Assembly: GCA_937124965.1 (NCBI GenBank)
Contig: CAKZLB010000067.1
Span: 62,001-126,000 of the forward strand
Source: an uncultured Bacteroidota bacterium
GTDB lineage: Bacteria; Bacteroidota; Bacteroidia; NS11-12g; UBA9320
Length of the DNA stretch: 64,000 nt
Reading direction: 5' to 3'
Made by a program: the position numbers and the translations under genes. Shown in pieces: positions 18,223-27,811 of this stretch. The notes beneath the pieces are model-generated. The model searched no databases, was not told where the DNA came from, and was given only the letters and a program-made list of their open reading frames with translations. Numbering within the stretch: position 1 is the first letter of the stretch; every line of letters starts with the position of its first letter.

Positions 18223-18513
18223 ATGGGAGCTGTAGTAAAACCGTTAATAACTGAGAAGTCCAACATGTTGGCAGAAAAGGTTAATCAATATGCATTTATT
18301 GTAGACCTTCATGCTACCAAACCGGAAATCATTAAAGACGTAGAAGAAATGTATGGTGTAGAGGTAACTGGTATCAGCACCATGGTATATAGAGGAAAAC
18401 GTAAGTTTAGATTTACAAAGTCTGGTGCACAGAATGGAAAGAAATCAAACTTCAAAAAAGCGATAATTAGTATCAAAGATGGTCAAGAAATTGACTTCTT
18501 CGAAAGCGTATAG
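18223..18513 (+). CDS. rplW: 50S ribosomal protein L23
   Basis: 96 aa. It lies at the tunnel exit and is the docking site for trigger factor and SRP. Recognised by [15 protein letters not shown] at the N terminus and the [17 protein letters not shown] strand-turn. One base separates it from rplD. Confidence 0.98.
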   Translation: MGAVVKPLITEKSNMLAEKVNQYAFIVDLHATKPEIIKDVEEMYGVEVTGISTMVYRGKRKFRFTKSGAQNGKKSNFKKAIISIKDGQEIDFFESV

Positions 18514-18515
18514 AT

Positions 18516-19340
18516 ATGGCAGTAAAGAGATTAAATCCGATTACACCCGGTCAACGATTTAGAGTAGCTAACACATTTGTTGAGTTAACTGCTTCTAAAC
18601 CTGAGAAGAGTTTGCTTGCTCCGATGAAAAGATCGGGCGGTAGAAACAACCAAGGTAGAATGACTACTCGAAATATCGGTGGTGGTCACAAAAGAAGATA
18701 CCGTGTTATCGACTTTAAGCGAAACAAAGAAGGAAGAGCAGAAGTAATGACTGTTGAATACGATCCAAATAGGTCGGCGTTCATTTCCTTGATTAAGTTT
18801 GAAGACGGTGAAAAAAGATATATTCTAGCACCAGTAGGCATCGAAGTTGGACAGATTGTACAATCTGGAAAAGGTGTTTCTCCTGAGGTTGGGAATTGTT
18901 TACCATTGTCTGACATGCCGTTGGGTTCTATCATTCACAATATCGAATTGCAGCCTGGTAAAGGTGCTGAGATTTGTAGAAGCGCTGGAACAAATGCACA
19001 ATTGTTGGCAAGAGATGGTAAATATGCAATCATCAAAATGCCATCGGGCGAAACTCGAATGATATTGATGACATGTGTAGCGACAATTGGTACAGTGTCA
19101 AATCCAGATCATAGCTTAGTGCGTCTTGGTAAGGCAGGAAGAAATAGATGGTTAGGAAGAAGACCACGAGTTAGACCAGCTGCAATGAACCCAGTAGATC
19201 ACCCACAAGGTGGAGGGGAAGGTAGAAATAAAGGGGGACAAGCACGTTCTCGTAATGGAGTTTACTCTAAAGGTTTGAAAACAAGAGATGTTAACAAGCG
19301 TTCAAACAGATTGATAATTGAACGTAAAAAGAAAAAATAG
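18516..19340 (+). CDS. rplB: 50S ribosomal protein L2
   Basis: 274 aa, the standard length. L2 is needed for subunit joining and peptidyl-transferase assembly. His229 in AMNPVDHP is retained, but the second histidine of the common DHPHGGGEG signature is a Gln (DHPQGGGEG, Gln231). A basic tail [10 protein letters not shown] closes the protein. The 3' end is followed by only four bases before rpsS. Confidence 0.99.
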   Translation: MAVKRLNPITPGQRFRVANTFVELTASKPEKSLLAPMKRSGGRNNQGRMTTRNIGGGHKRRYRVIDFKRNKEGRAEVMTVEYDPNRSAFISLIKFEDGEKRYILAPVGIEVGQIVQSGKGVSPEVGNCLPLSDMPLGSIIHNIELQPGKGAEICRSAGTNAQLLARDGKYAIIKMPSGETRMILMTCVATIGTVSNPDHSLVRLGKAGRNRWLGRRPRVRPAAMNPVDHPQGGGEGRNKGGQARSRNGVYSKGLKTRDVNKRSNRLIIERKKKK

Positions 19341-19344
19341 GTAA

Positions 19345-19605
19345 ATGGCAAGATCACTCAAAAAAGGACCATTTGTAGATTACAAACTAGAGCGTAAAAT
19401 TGATGCTCTTAGTGAATCTGGAAAGAAATCGGTTGTAAAGACTTGGTCAAGAAGATCAATGATTACTCCAGACTTTGTAGGACATACAATCGCTGTTCAC
19501 AACGGGAACAAGTTTATTCCTGTATATGTAACGGAAAACATGGTTGGTCACAAGCTAGGGGAATTTGCTCCTACCAGAACGTTTAAAGGACACACAAGTA
19601 GATAA
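19345..19605 (+). CDS. rpsS: 30S ribosomal protein S19
   Basis: 86 aa. S19 forms a complex with S13 in the 30S head near the A-site tRNA. The N terminus [12 protein letters not shown], the [22 protein letters not shown] core and the [12 protein letters not shown] end are all typical. Confidence 0.99.
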   Translation: MARSLKKGPFVDYKLERKIDALSESGKKSVVKTWSRRSMITPDFVGHTIAVHNGNKFIPVYVTENMVGHKLGEFAPTRTFKGHTSR

Positions 19606-19607
19606 TA

Positions 19608-19985
19608 ATGGAAGCTTTAGCTAAATTAAATAACTGCCCAGTATCTCCAAGAAAGATGCGTTTGGTTGCTGATCAAATTAGAGGTAAAAAGGTTGAAGAT
19701 GCGTTGAACATTTTGAAGTTTAACCAACGACCTGTGTATGCAGAAAAAATGGAAAAACTTTTGCTTTCTGCGATGTCTAATTGGAGAAACACCAATGACG
19801 GTGATGGCAACGAAGAAGAGTGTGTTGTAAAAGAAGTTTTTGTAAACCAAGGACGTTCTTTAAAGCGTATCAAGCCTGCTCCTCAAGGTAGAGCGCACAG
19901 AATTAGAAAAAGATCTAACCACATCACAATTGTAGTTAGTGATAATAATGAGGTTTTAGTGGATACTAACGAAACGGAAGCATAA
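19608..19985 (+). CDS. rplV: 50S ribosomal protein L22
   Basis: 125 aa. L22 contributes a beta-hairpin to the exit tunnel ([20 protein letters not shown] region, about residues 85-104) where erythromycin-resistance changes occur in other species; the hairpin has normal length here. The N terminus [15 protein letters not shown] is diagnostic. The acidic C terminus VDTNETEA extends slightly beyond the E. coli protein. Confidence 0.98.
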   Translation: MEALAKLNNCPVSPRKMRLVADQIRGKKVEDALNILKFNQRPVYAEKMEKLLLSAMSNWRNTNDGDGNEEECVVKEVFVNQGRSLKRIKPAPQGRAHRIRKRSNHITIVVSDNNEVLVDTNETEA

Positions 19986-19987
19986 CA

Positions 19988-20713
19988 ATGGGACAAAAAG
20001 TAAATCCAATAAGTCTTCGATTAGGAATTGTCAGAGGTTGGGAATCTAACTGGTACGGTGGGGATACATTCGCTGAGAAATTAGCTGAAGACGACAAAAT
20101 TAGAAGATATATTGCTGTTCGTATTCCACGAGGTGGTATCTCTAAAGTTCTTATCGAAAGAACACTTAAAAGAATCATAATTACCGTTCACACAGCTCGT
20201 CCAGGTATCGTGATTGGTAAAGGTGGTGCTGAAGTAGATAAGATTAAAGAAGAAATTAAAAAGCTTACTAAAAAAGACGTTCAGATAAACATTTTTGAAA
20301 TCAAACGTCCGGAGTTAGACGCTCGTTTAGTAGGATTGTCAATTGCACAGCAAGTAGAAGGTAGAATTTCTTACAAACGTGCAATTAAAATGGCAATTGC
20401 TAGTACCATGAGAATGGGATCGCAAGGTATAAAAGTGGTTATTTCTGGTCGATTAAACGGAGCGGAAATGGCACGTGCTGAGCAATACAAGCAAGGAAGA
20501 ATTCCATTGCATACGTTTAGAGCTGATATCGATTACGCATTGTCAGAAGCTCAAACAGTATATGGAAAAATAGGTATCAAAGTATGGATCTTTAAAGAAG
20601 AAGTATATGCTAAGAGAGACCTATCGATAAATATGGGAATGGGTGAAAATAAAAAGGGTGACCGTAAGAAAGGCGGAAATTCTGGCCCAAGAAGAAGAAA
20701 CAATAAGCGATAA
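19988..20713 (+). CDS. rpsC: 30S ribosomal protein S3
   Basis: 241 aa. It has an N-terminal KH domain with the GKGG loop ([15 protein letters not shown]) and a C-terminal domain with the [21 protein letters not shown] segment; it forms part of the mRNA entry helicase site. The C terminus carries a basic, Gly/Asn-rich tail. Fifteen bases with an unusual strong ribosome-binding site follow before rplP. Confidence 0.99.
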   Translation: MGQKVNPISLRLGIVRGWESNWYGGDTFAEKLAEDDKIRRYIAVRIPRGGISKVLIERTLKRIIITVHTARPGIVIGKGGAEVDKIKEEIKKLTKKDVQINIFEIKRPELDARLVGLSIAQQVEGRISYKRAIKMAIASTMRMGSQGIKVVISGRLNGAEMARAEQYKQGRIPLHTFRADIDYALSEAQTVYGKIGIKVWIFKEEVYAKRDLSINMGMGENKKGDRKKGGNSGPRRRNNKR

Positions 20714-20714
20714 T

Positions 20715-20720
20715 AGGAGG
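20715..20720 (+). promoter_or_regulatory. Strong Shine-Dalgarno site before rplP
   Basis: AGGAGG lies 8 nt before the rplP ATG (20729). Most genes in this window have no such site; Bacteroidota rarely use it, and S1-dependent AT-rich leaders are the rule. It coincides with one of the longer gaps of the operon. Confidence 0.65.
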
Positions 20721-20728
20721 ATTAGAAA

Positions 20729-21148
20729 ATGTTATTACCTAAGCGTACAAAATTTCGTAAGAAGCAGAAAGGCCGTGTAAAAGGTCTAGCTACAAGAGGA
20801 CATAGAGTTGAATTCGGTGATTTTGGTCTTAAAGGATTGGAAGCACACTGGATCACTTCACGTCAAATAGAAGCAGCGCGTATCGCATTGAATAGATACA
20901 TGAAGAGAGAAGGGAAAGTGTGGATTCGTATTTTTCCTGACAAGCCAGTTACCAAAAAGCCTGCTGAAGTTCGGATGGGTAAAGGTAAGGGTTCTCCAGA
21001 ATATTGGGTAGCGGTTGTAAAACCTGGTACTATCTTATTTGAAGTAGAAGGTGTGCCTTTAGAGGTTGCACAAGAAGGGATGAGACTAGCTGCTCAAAAA
21101 CTTCCAATAAATACAAAGTTTGTGGTTAAACCTGATTATAGCGCATAA
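20729..21148 (+). CDS. rplP: 50S ribosomal protein L16
   Basis: 139 aa. L16 organises the A-site tRNA region of the large subunit. Recognised by [16 protein letters not shown], the conserved [16 protein letters not shown] helix (the Arg hydroxylated by RoxA in E. coli lies in the following region) and [19 protein letters not shown]. It overlaps rpmC by one base. Confidence 0.99.
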   Translation: MLLPKRTKFRKKQKGRVKGLATRGHRVEFGDFGLKGLEAHWITSRQIEAARIALNRYMKREGKVWIRIFPDKPVTKKPAEVRMGKGKGSPEYWVAVVKPGTILFEVEGVPLEVAQEGMRLAAQKLPINTKFVVKPDYSA

Positions 21149-21354
21149 TGACTTACGAGGATATTAAACAAATGAATAACAAGGAGCTTCACGCAACATT
21201 GCGGGAAGAGCGTAAACAACTTCAAAAGTTGAAGTTTAATCATGCAGTTTCGCCAATCGAAAATCCAACTAAAATTACTGTTGGAAGAAAAACGGTTGCT
21301 CGACTTATGACAGAGATTAATTCTCGAAATAACGCTAATACTGAGGCTAAATAA
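21148..21354 (+). CDS. rpmC: 50S ribosomal protein L29
   Basis: 68 aa, a two-helix protein at the tunnel exit next to L23. The start overlaps the rplP stop (TAATG). The core ELHATLREERKQLQKLKFNHAVSP with a helical second half ARLMTEINSR is typical. Confidence 0.97.
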   Translation: MTYEDIKQMNNKELHATLREERKQLQKLKFNHAVSPIENPTKITVGRKTVARLMTEINSRNNANTEAK

Positions 21355-21366
21355 TCATTTCGAAAA

Positions 21367-21621
21367 ATGGAAAGAAATTCGAGAAAAGAAATAACTGGTG
21401 TTGTAGTTAGTAACGGTGCAGATAAAACAATTACTGTATCTGTTGAACGAAAAGTGAAACACCCGAAATACGGAAAGTTCGTAAAAGCTACGTCTAAATT
21501 TGCTGCTCACGATGAAAAGAATGAGTGCACTGTGAATGATATCGTAAGAATCATGGAAACACGGCCTTTGAGCAAAAGCAAACGTTGGAGATTAGTGGAA
21601 ATAGTAGAAAAGGCGAAGTAA
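21367..21621 (+). CDS. rpsQ: 30S ribosomal protein S17
   Basis: 84 aa, OB-fold primary rRNA-binding protein. Diagnostic segments are [27 protein letters not shown]-like residues at 11-37 and the C-terminal [19 protein letters not shown]. The preceding 12-nt gap has no clear Shine-Dalgarno site. Confidence 0.98.
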   Translation: MERNSRKEITGVVVSNGADKTITVSVERKVKHPKYGKFVKATSKFAAHDEKNECTVNDIVRIMETRPLSKSKRWRLVEIVEKAK

Positions 21622-21622
21622 G

Positions 21623-21991
21623 ATGATACAACAAGAGTCAAGATTGAAGGTTGCGGATAATAGTGGTGCTAAAGAAGTGCTTTGTATCCGTGTATTAGGT
21701 GGAACAGGTAAGCGTTACGCTCGTGTAGGTGATAAAATCGTTGTAACGGTTAAATCGGCTATCCCATCTGGAAACATCAAAAAAGGTGCTGTTTCAAGAG
21801 CCGTTGTTGTTCGCACGAAAAAAGAACTTAGAAGAGCTGATGGTTCTTACATTAAGTTTGATGATAACTCATGTGTTTTGTTAAATCCACAAAACGAACC
21901 AAGAGCAACACGGATTTTTGGCCCTGTAGCTCGTGAGTTAAGAGATAAGCAATTTATGAAAATCGTGTCGTTGGCACCTGAAGTTTTATAA
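21623..21991 (+). CDS. rplN: 50S ribosomal protein L14
   Basis: 122 aa, exactly the usual length. The protein bridges to the 30S subunit and is the binding site for Rsf[20 protein letters not shown] and the C-terminal [24 protein letters not shown] are highly conserved. One base follows rpsQ. Confidence 0.99.
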   Translation: MIQQESRLKVADNSGAKEVLCIRVLGGTGKRYARVGDKIVVTVKSAIPSGNIKKGAVSRAVVVRTKKELRRADGSYIKFDDNSCVLLNPQNEPRATRIFGPVARELRDKQFMKIVSLAPEVL

Positions 21992-21993
21992 GA

Positions 21994-22329
21994 ATGGAAA
22001 ATAAAAGAAATACCATACCTAAAAAAATGCATGTCAAAAAGGGTGATACTGTAAAAGTATTATCTGGAAGAGACCGTGCAAAAACAGGTGATGTAGTAGC
22101 GGTTTACCCAAAAGATAGAACAGCTATCGTAAAAGGTGTAAACATGGTAACCAAACATCGTAAACCTGATGCGGACAATCCAAATGGTTCAATCGTAAAG
22201 CTTGAGTCGCCAATCCGCATTGATAAGTTGATGCTTGTTGTTAATGGTGAAGCTACTCGAATCGGAAGAAAAAGAAACGATGCGGGTAAACTTCAACGAT
22301 ATTCAAAGAAAACTGGAGAATTTATTTAA
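21994..22329 (+). CDS. rplX: 50S ribosomal protein L24
   Basis: 111 aa. An early assembly initiator with a KOW domain ([21 protein letters not shown], about 14-34). A short N-terminal extension [11 protein letters not shown] precedes the domain, as is usual in this phylum. It is followed by a five-base gap and rplE. Confidence 0.97.
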   Translation: MENKRNTIPKKMHVKKGDTVKVLSGRDRAKTGDVVAVYPKDRTAIVKGVNMVTKHRKPDADNPNGSIVKLESPIRIDKLMLVVNGEATRIGRKRNDAGKLQRYSKKTGEFI

Positions 22330-22334
22330 TAGAA

Positions 22335-22889
22335 ATGTACAGTCCAAGTTTAAAAGTTAAGTATAACGAATCGATCATTCCTGCTTTGAAAGAAAAGTTT
22401 GGATGGACGAATGTAATGCAGGTTCCAAAGCTTCAAAAGATTTGCTTAAACCAAGGTGTAGGCCGTGGTGTAGCTGATAAGAAGTTAGTAGATAATGCTG
22501 TACAAGAAATGACAATTATCGCTGGTCAACAAGCGGTACCTACTATCTCAAGAAAAGCAATCTCTAACTTTAAGTTACGAGAAGATATGCCTATCGGGTG
22601 TAAGGTAACATTGCGTGGAGACAAAATGTACGAGTTTTTAGAAAGACTTGTTGCAATATCTTTACCTCGTGTTCGTGACTTCCAGGGTGTAAGCGATAAA
22701 GGTTTCGACGGAAGAGGAAACTATACAATGGGTATTACTGAACAGATTATCTTTCCAGAAATTGATATCGATAAAGTAAATACGATTAATGGGATGGACA
22801 TCACCTTCGTTACAAGCGCAGGCAATGATGTTGAATGCCTAGAGTTGTTAAAAGAATTAGGAATCCCATTTAAAAACCAAGACAAGTAA
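22335..22889 (+). CDS. rplE: 50S ribosomal protein L5
   Basis: 184 aa. L5 binds 5S rRNA and contacts P-site tRNA. Typical segments are [53 protein letters not shown] and [13 protein letters not shown]. Confidence 0.99.
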   Translation: MYSPSLKVKYNESIIPALKEKFGWTNVMQVPKLQKICLNQGVGRGVADKKLVDNAVQEMTIIAGQQAVPTISRKAISNFKLREDMPIGCKVTLRGDKMYEFLERLVAISLPRVRDFQGVSDKGFDGRGNYTMGITEQIIFPEIDIDKVNTINGMDITFVTSAGNDVECLELLKELGIPFKNQDK

Positions 22890-22890
22890 G

Positions 22891-23160
22891 ATGGCTAAAG
22901 AATCAATGAAGGCAAGACAACGCAAGCGTGAAAAAATGGTTGCGAGATATGCCGAAAAAAGAGAGAAATTAAAGGCAGCTGGTGATTATGATGCACTTCA
23001 GAAGTTACCAAGAAATGCTTCTCCTGTTCGTTTAAGAAACAGATGTAGCATTACTGGTAAACCAAGAGGTTACATCAGAGACTTCGGTTTGTGCAGAAAT
23101 ATGTTCAGACAAATGGCTAGTGATGGAAAAATCCCTGGCGTAACTAAGGCTAGCTGGTAA
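22891..23160 (+). CDS. rpsN: 30S ribosomal protein S14 (zinc-free type)
   Basis: 89 aa. This is the longer zinc-independent form: the C-terminal [21 protein letters not shown] has Cys residues at two positions but lacks the paired CxxC...CxxC knuckles of the short zinc-binding S14. The end [11 protein letters not shown] is diagnostic. Confidence 0.98.
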   Translation: MAKESMKARQRKREKMVARYAEKREKLKAAGDYDALQKLPRNASPVRLRNRCSITGKPRGYIRDFGLCRNMFRQMASDGKIPGVTKASW

Positions 23161-23175
23161 TAAAGAAGGATAATT

Positions 23176-23574
23176 ATGAATACTGATCCAATAGCAGATT
23201 ACTTGACGCGTGTACGTAATGCCATTAAGGCAAACCACCGGATTGTAGAAATCCCAGCGTCGAACTTAAAAAAGGATATCACTAAGGTACTTTTTGATAA
23301 AGGTTACATTTTGAATTACAAATTCGAAGATGAAGGACCTCAAGGAGTAATTAAAGTGGCATTAAAGTATCACCCATTGACGAAAATACCAGCAATACGC
23401 GAACTGAAAAGAGTGAGCAAGCCAGGTTTGAGACAATACCGTGATTCAAAAAATCTTCCTAAAGTTATTAATGGTTTAGGTATCGCCATTATGTCAACTT
23501 CAAAGGGAGTAATGACAGATAAAGAGGCAAGAAAAGAGAACGTAGGTGGCGAAGTGCTTTGCTACGTATCATAA
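23176..23574 (+). CDS. rpsH: 30S ribosomal protein S8
   Basis: 132 aa. S8 organises the central domain of 16S rRNA and in E. coli represses the spc operon. [19 protein letters not shown] at the start and [18 protein letters not shown] near the end are standard. A partial Shine-Dalgarno-like GAAGGA lies about 6 nt upstream of the ATG. Confidence 0.98.
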   Translation: MNTDPIADYLTRVRNAIKANHRIVEIPASNLKKDITKVLFDKGYILNYKFEDEGPQGVIKVALKYHPLTKIPAIRELKRVSKPGLRQYRDSKNLPKVINGLGIAIMSTSKGVMTDKEARKENVGGEVLCYVS

Positions 23575-23586
23575 AGATAAAAGACG

Positions 23587-24138
23587 ATGTCAAGAATAGG
23601 AAATAACCCGATTTCGATTCCAAGCGGTGTTGAAATTAAATTCGATAACAACGTAGTTTCAGTAAAAGGACCAAAAGGTGAACTCAATCAAAATATTGAT
23701 AAAGCTATTGGAATTGAAATTGAAGACAACACGTTAGTCGTTTCAAGATCAACAGAACAGAAGCAGCACAAAGCGTTTCACGGTTTATACCGATCTTTAA
23801 TCAGTAATATGATTCAAGGTGTAACTGAAGGTTTTAAAACACAGCAAGAATTGGTTGGTGTTGGTTACAAGGCTGAGGTTAATGGACAGATTTTAGAGTT
23901 AAACCTTGGGTTTTCTCACAATATCTATCTTGAAGTACCTAAAGAAGTGAAAGTAACTGCAGAAACGGTAAAAGGAAAAAATCCTATTGTTACCATGGAA
24001 AGCCACGACAAGCAATTGATTGGTCAGGTAGCAGCAAAAATTAGATCGATGAGAAAACCAGAACCGTTTAAAGGTAAAGGTATTCGATTTGTAGGAGAAG
24101 AAATTAGAAGAAAAGCTGGTAAATCAGCATCTAAATAG
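23587..24138 (+). CDS. rplF: 50S ribosomal protein L6
   Basis: 183 aa, two tandem L6 folds. Recognised by MSRIGNNPISIPSGVEI, the GFKTQQELVGVGYKAEV middle and the C-terminal SMRKPEPFKGKGIRFVGEEIRRKAGK signature (residues about 155-180), which binds near the sarcin-ricin loop and the L7/L12 stalk. Confidence 0.98.
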   Translation: MSRIGNNPISIPSGVEIKFDNNVVSVKGPKGELNQNIDKAIGIEIEDNTLVVSRSTEQKQHKAFHGLYRSLISNMIQGVTEGFKTQQELVGVGYKAEVNGQILELNLGFSHNIYLEVPKEVKVTAETVKGKNPIVTMESHDKQLIGQVAAKIRSMRKPEPFKGKGIRFVGEEIRRKAGKSASK

Positions 24139-24149
24139 TAGTAGATAAC

Positions 24150-24500
24150 ATGTCAACACTAAAGATTAAAAAGAGGTTAAAGGTTAAAAGAAGAATCCGA
24201 AAAAAGGTTTTCGGAACTGCTTCTAAGCCTAGATTGTCTGTATTCCGAAGCAATAAGCAGATATACGGACAGTTGATTGATGACGAAAGTCAACGAACTA
24301 TCTTAGCGTTCTCTTCGCTTAAAGCGGGAGAATTAAGTGGTAACAAAGTAGAACAAGCGTTCGAAGTTGGAAAGCAATTAGCAGCTCAAGCAGCAAGCAA
24401 TGGAGTTAGCGAAGTAGTTTTTGACCGTAATGGCTACATCTACCACGGAAGAATTAAAAGCTTCGGTGACGGTGCTCGAGAAGGAGGATTAAAATTTTAA
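24150..24500 (+). CDS. rplR: 50S ribosomal protein L18
   Basis: 116 aa; binds 5S rRNA with L5 and L25. Basic N terminus, then KPRLSVFRSNKQIYGQLIDD and the C-terminal FDRNGYIYHGRIKSFGDGAREGGLKF, all canonical. Confidence 0.98.
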   Translation: MSTLKIKKRLKVKRRIRKKVFGTASKPRLSVFRSNKQIYGQLIDDESQRTILAFSSLKAGELSGNKVEQAFEVGKQLAAQAASNGVSEVVFDRNGYIYHGRIKSFGDGAREGGLKF

Positions 24501-24506
24501 GAAACT

Positions 24507-25025
24507 ATGGCAACGCAAACATTAAAAAGAATAAAAACCACTGACTTAGAACTTAAAGATACCGTAGTAGGTATTCAGCGAGTTGCTAAAGTAACGAAGG
24601 GTGGTAGAACGTTTAGCTTTACTGCTATTGTAGTAGTAGGAGACGGAAACGGAATCGTAGGCCATGGTTTAGGAAAAGCGGGTGAAGTAATTGACGCTAT
24701 CCAAAAAGGTATTGAAGATGCGAAAAAGAACTTAATCAAAGTTCCAGTTATCAACGGTACTGTACCTCATGAGCAATATGGAAAGTATAGTGGTGGTAAG
24801 GTTTTCATTAAGCCTGCATCTCACGGTACTGGTGTTATTGCTGGTGGTGCAATGCGTGCAGTGTTAGAATCTGCTGGTGTTCACGATGTATTAGCAAAAT
24901 CGAAAGGATCTTCTAACCCACACAACGTGGTTAAAGCGACTATCGATGCTTTGTCTAAGTTGAGAGACCCATATACTGTTGCAGAACAGAGAGGTGTTTC
25001 TTTAAGAAAAGTGTTTAACGGTTAA
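24507..25025 (+). CDS. rpsE: 30S ribosomal protein S5
   Basis: 172 aa. The double-stranded RNA-binding N-terminal domain ([22 protein letters not shown]) contains the loop where spectinomycin-resistance changes occur elsewhere; GGRTFSF is the normal form. The C-terminal half has [22 protein letters not shown] and ends in LRKVFNG. Confidence 0.98.
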   Translation: MATQTLKRIKTTDLELKDTVVGIQRVAKVTKGGRTFSFTAIVVVGDGNGIVGHGLGKAGEVIDAIQKGIEDAKKNLIKVPVINGTVPHEQYGKYSGGKVFIKPASHGTGVIAGGAMRAVLESAGVHDVLAKSKGSSNPHNVVKATIDALSKLRDPYTVAEQRGVSLRKVFNG

Positions 25026-25036
25026 TAAGTAAAACA

Positions 25037-25213
25037 ATGGGAAAGATTAAAGTAACGAAAGTTAGAAGCACCATTAAGAGACCTGAAGACCAAAAGCGTA
25101 CAATGGAAGCGCTAGGTCTACGGAAAATCAACCAATCAAATGAGATTGAAGATTCTCCGTCGGTTCGTGGAATGATAAGAAAAGTGAGTCACTTGATAAA
25201 AGTAGAAGAATAA
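25037..25213 (+). CDS. rpmD: 50S ribosomal protein L30
   Basis: A short gene of 58 codons between rpsE and rplO. The translation begins MGKIKVTKVRSTIKRPEDQK and continues with a LGLRKINQSNEIEDSPSVRGMI core, then VSHLIKVEE, the standard L30 fold with the KV-x-x-T/S-x-I-x-R-x-x-x-Q/K signature. Its place is exactly that of rpmD in the spc operon. Confidence 0.97.
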   Translation: MGKIKVTKVRSTIKRPEDQKRTMEALGLRKINQSNEIEDSPSVRGMIRKVSHLIKVEE

Positions 25214-25214
25214 G

Positions 25215-25661
25215 ATGGATTTAAGTAGCTTAAAACCGGCTGAAGGCTCGGTTAAAACAAGAAAACGTATCGGTCGAGGTCAAGGATCTGGAAGAGGTGG
25301 AACTTCTACAAAAGGTCATAAAGGAGCTCAATCACGTACAGGTTACAGCAGAAAAGCTGGTTTCGAGGGTGGACAAATGCCTATCCAACGAAGATTACCT
25401 AAACGTGGTTTCAAAAACAGAAACCGAGTTGAGTATACTGCATTGAACTTAAGTAAGATTCAAGAGTTGGTAGAAAAATACAACTTTACTGAGATTACTC
25501 CTGAAATATTACATGGAGCTAAATTAATTGGTAAGACTGAGAGAATTAAAGTATTGGCCCGTGGCGAAATCAAATCGGGATTAACTGTTAAAGCTCACGC
25601 TTTTTCTTCAAAAGCTCAAGAAGCAATTGAAAAAGCTGGCGGAAACGTTGAAACCCTTTAG
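25215..25661 (+). CDS. rplO: 50S ribosomal protein L15
   Basis: 148 aa, late assembly protein. The Gly/Arg-rich N-terminal part GRGQGSGRGGTSTKGHKGAQSR and the GFEGGQMPIQRRLPKRGF motif are typical; the C-terminal half KVLARGEIKSGLTVKAHAFSSKAQEAIEKAGG is the globular domain. Secreted-protein translocase SecY follows after 5 bases. Confidence 0.98.
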   Translation: MDLSSLKPAEGSVKTRKRIGRGQGSGRGGTSTKGHKGAQSRTGYSRKAGFEGGQMPIQRRLPKRGFKNRNRVEYTALNLSKIQELVEKYNFTEITPEILHGAKLIGKTERIKVLARGEIKSGLTVKAHAFSSKAQEAIEKAGGNVETL

Positions 25662-25666
25662 AATCA

Positions 25667-27022
25667 ATGAAGAAGTTAATAGAAACTATAAAGAATATTT
25701 TCAGCATTGAAGAGCTGAGGTCACGTATATTAAATACGTTGCTGTTGTTGGCAGTTTTTAGAGTAGGTACGTTTATTCGTCTTCCTGGTATTGATAAAGT
25801 CTTATTAGACGAGATCAACAAAGGAAATCCTGCTTCAGGTTTAATGGGACTGATTGATACATTCGCTGGTGGTGCGTTCGAAAGAGCGTCCATTTTTGCG
25901 TTAGGTATTATGCCGTACATTTCTGCGTCGATTGTGATTCAGTTATTAACGGTTGCTGTTCCTACGTTCCAAAAAATGTCAAAAGAAGGGGAGGATGGAC
26001 GTCAACGAATGAATCAAATCACACGTTGGTTAACTATCGCCATTACTGCTGTTCAAGCTATTAGTTTCATTATTAGCTTTCAATCTGATCAAAACAAAAG
26101 TGCTGCTATCCTAATGGATAACCAGTTGATGTTTATGATTACTTCAGTTATCGTTTTGGTAGCTGGTACAATGTTTACTATGTGGATTGGAGAAAGAATT
26201 ACAGATCGTGGATTAGGAAATGGTATTTCGTTAATCATCATGGTTGGTATTATTTCTAAATTACCGCACTCGTTGTTAGCAGAGTTTGCACACAAAATGA
26301 GCAACAATGGTGGTCCAATCATCTTTATATTGGAAATCGTCTTCTGGCTACTAGTCATACTTTCTGTGATACTCTTAGTACAAGGAACACGTAGAATTCC
26401 GGTACAATATGCAAAACGAATTGTTGGAAACCGTCAATTTGGTGGAGTAAGACAATATTTACCACTAAAGGTTAATGCTGCTGGTGTAATGCCAATCATC
26501 TTTGCGCAAGCACTTATGTTTATTCCTAGTAGTGTTGCTGGGTTCTTCCAAGACAGTGATGGGTTGAGAAACTTCTTCTCCGGCTTCGTAGACTTCACAT
26601 CGTTTACATACAATTTTGTTTTCTTTTTGATGATTGTATTGTTCACGTATTTTTATACAGCAATCACAGTTAATCCAAATCAAATTGCAGATGACTTGAA
26701 ACGAAATGGTGGATTTATTCCAGGTGTAAAACCGGGTAGAGCTACTGCAAATTTTGTTGATGCTATTATGTCAAGAATTACATTACCTGGAGCAATCTTC
26801 TTGGGTTTTGTATCGATCTTTCCAGCATTCGCAATCATCTTTGGAGTAAACAATCAATTTGCTCAATTCTATGGTGGAACATCACTACTGATTATGGTTG
26901 GTGTTGTCTTAGATACATTGCAACAAGTGGAGTCACATCTATTGATGCGACACTATGATGGATTGATGAAAACAGGAAGAATTAAAGGAAGATCATCCAC
27001 TGGAGGAGCAATAGCAGGTTAG
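25667..27022 (+). CDS. secY: Protein translocase subunit SecY
   Basis: 451-aa inner-membrane channel of the Sec system. About ten hydrophobic segments are visible; signature stretches include VFRVGTFIRLPGID near the N terminus, the GIMPYISASIVIQLL motif of the second helix, TDRGLGNGISLIIMVGI, and the cytosolic loop FIPGVKPGRAT. It ends the spc part of the superoperon. In contrast to many bacteria neither adk nor map follows; a new promoter and infA come next. Confidence 0.98.
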   Translation: MKKLIETIKNIFSIEELRSRILNTLLLLAVFRVGTFIRLPGIDKVLLDEINKGNPASGLMGLIDTFAGGAFERASIFALGIMPYISASIVIQLLTVAVPTFQKMSKEGEDGRQRMNQITRWLTIAITAVQAISFIISFQSDQNKSAAILMDNQLMFMITSVIVLVAGTMFTMWIGERITDRGLGNGISLIIMVGIISKLPHSLLAEFAHKMSNNGGPIIFILEIVFWLLVILSVILLVQGTRRIPVQYAKRIVGNRQFGGVRQYLPLKVNAAGVMPIIFAQALMFIPSSVAGFFQDSDGLRNFFSGFVDFTSFTYNFVFFLMIVLFTYFYTAITVNPNQIADDLKRNGGFIPGVKPGRATANFVDAIMSRITLPGAIFLGFVSIFPAFAIIFGVNNQFAQFYGGTSLLIMVGVVLDTLQQVESHLLMRHYDGLMKTGRIKGRSSTGGAIAG

Positions 27023-27023
27023 A

Positions 27024-27055
27024 TTTGAATATCAAAATATTATTTGCTACTTTTG
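27024..27055 (+). promoter_or_regulatory. Internal promoter before infA
   Basis: TTTG at 27024-27027, a 20-nt spacer and TACTTTTG at 27048-27055 make a near-perfect Bacteroidota promoter, followed by CACCCC as at other strong promoters in this window. It begins two bases after the secY stop codon, with infA 17 nt downstream of the box, so the infA-rplQ segment can be transcribed separately. Confidence 0.75.
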
Positions 27056-27072
27056 CACCCCTTAAATAATAG

Positions 27073-27291
27073 ATGGCGAAACAAGAACCTATAAAACAAG
27101 ACGGAGTAATAACGGAAGCGTTATCCAATGCTCGGTTTAGAGTTGAATTAGAAAATGGTCACGAAATATTGGCTACGATTTCTGGAAAAATGAGAATGCA
27201 CTACATTCGAATTCTACCTGGAGACAAAGTACAAGTGGAGATGACCCCATATGACTTAACAAGAGGACGTATTACGTACCGATATAAATAA
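27073..27291 (+). CDS. infA: Translation initiation factor IF-1
   Basis: 72 aa, a single OB-fold that occupies the A site during initiation. [46 protein letters not shown] and [17 protein letters not shown]-like segments are nearly invariant (here [16 protein letters not shown]). First gene after the internal promoter. Confidence 0.98.
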   Translation: MAKQEPIKQDGVITEALSNARFRVELENGHEILATISGKMRMHYIRILPGDKVQVEMTPYDLTRGRITYRYK

Positions 27292-27296
27292 AAGAT

Positions 27297-27413
27297 ATGA
27301 AAGTTACAGCTGCTGTAAAAAAGCGAAGTGTTGATTGTAAAATCGTTAAACGTAATGGGAAGGTTTACGTAATCAACAAGAAGAACCCTAAATTTAAACA
27401 AAGACAAGGTTAA
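27297..27413 (+). CDS. rpmJ: 50S ribosomal protein L36 (zinc-free type)
   Basis: A short gene of 38 codons. The translation starts [20 protein letters not shown] and ends [12 protein letters not shown], the standard L36 ends. Only one Cys (Cys14) remains of the usual three-Cys/one-His zinc ribbon, so this is the zinc-free form, in line with the zinc-free S14 and S4 of this operon. Confidence 0.97.
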   Translation: MKVTAAVKKRSVDCKIVKRNGKVYVINKKNPKFKQRQG

Positions 27414-27423
27414 TAATTAAGAA

Positions 27424-27798
27424 ATGGCAAGGATTTCAGGTGTTGATTTACCTAAACAAAAAAGAGGCGTTATCGGATTAACATATATCTACGGTATCGG
27501 CCTAACAACTGCTCAAAACATCCTTGATAAGGGTGAAATCTCTTGGGATAAGAAGGTTGACGAGTGGGACGATAATGATATCGCTTCAATACGTGCTACT
27601 ATTTCTGAGATGACCGTAGAAGGGGAGTTAAGATCTCAAACTCAAATGAACATCAAACGTATGATGGACATAGGTTGTTACAGAGGTTTAAGACATAGAA
27701 AAGGATTGCCATTAAGAGGGCAAAGAACAAAAAACAACAGTCGTACTCGTAAGGGTAAGAGAAAAACTGTTGCAGGTAAGAAAAAGGCTGTCAAGTAA
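27424..27798 (+). CDS. rpsM: 30S ribosomal protein S13
   Basis: 124 aa. It sits at the top of the 30S head and bridges to the 50S subunit. [60 protein letters not shown]-type sequence (residues about 79-113) and a basic tail are as expected. Confidence 0.98.
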   Translation: MARISGVDLPKQKRGVIGLTYIYGIGLTTAQNILDKGEISWDKKVDEWDDNDIASIRATISEMTVEGELRSQTQMNIKRMMDIGCYRGLRHRKGLPLRGQRTKNNSRTRKGKRKTVAGKKKAVK

Positions 27799-27811
27799 TA
27801 AATAGTTAATC

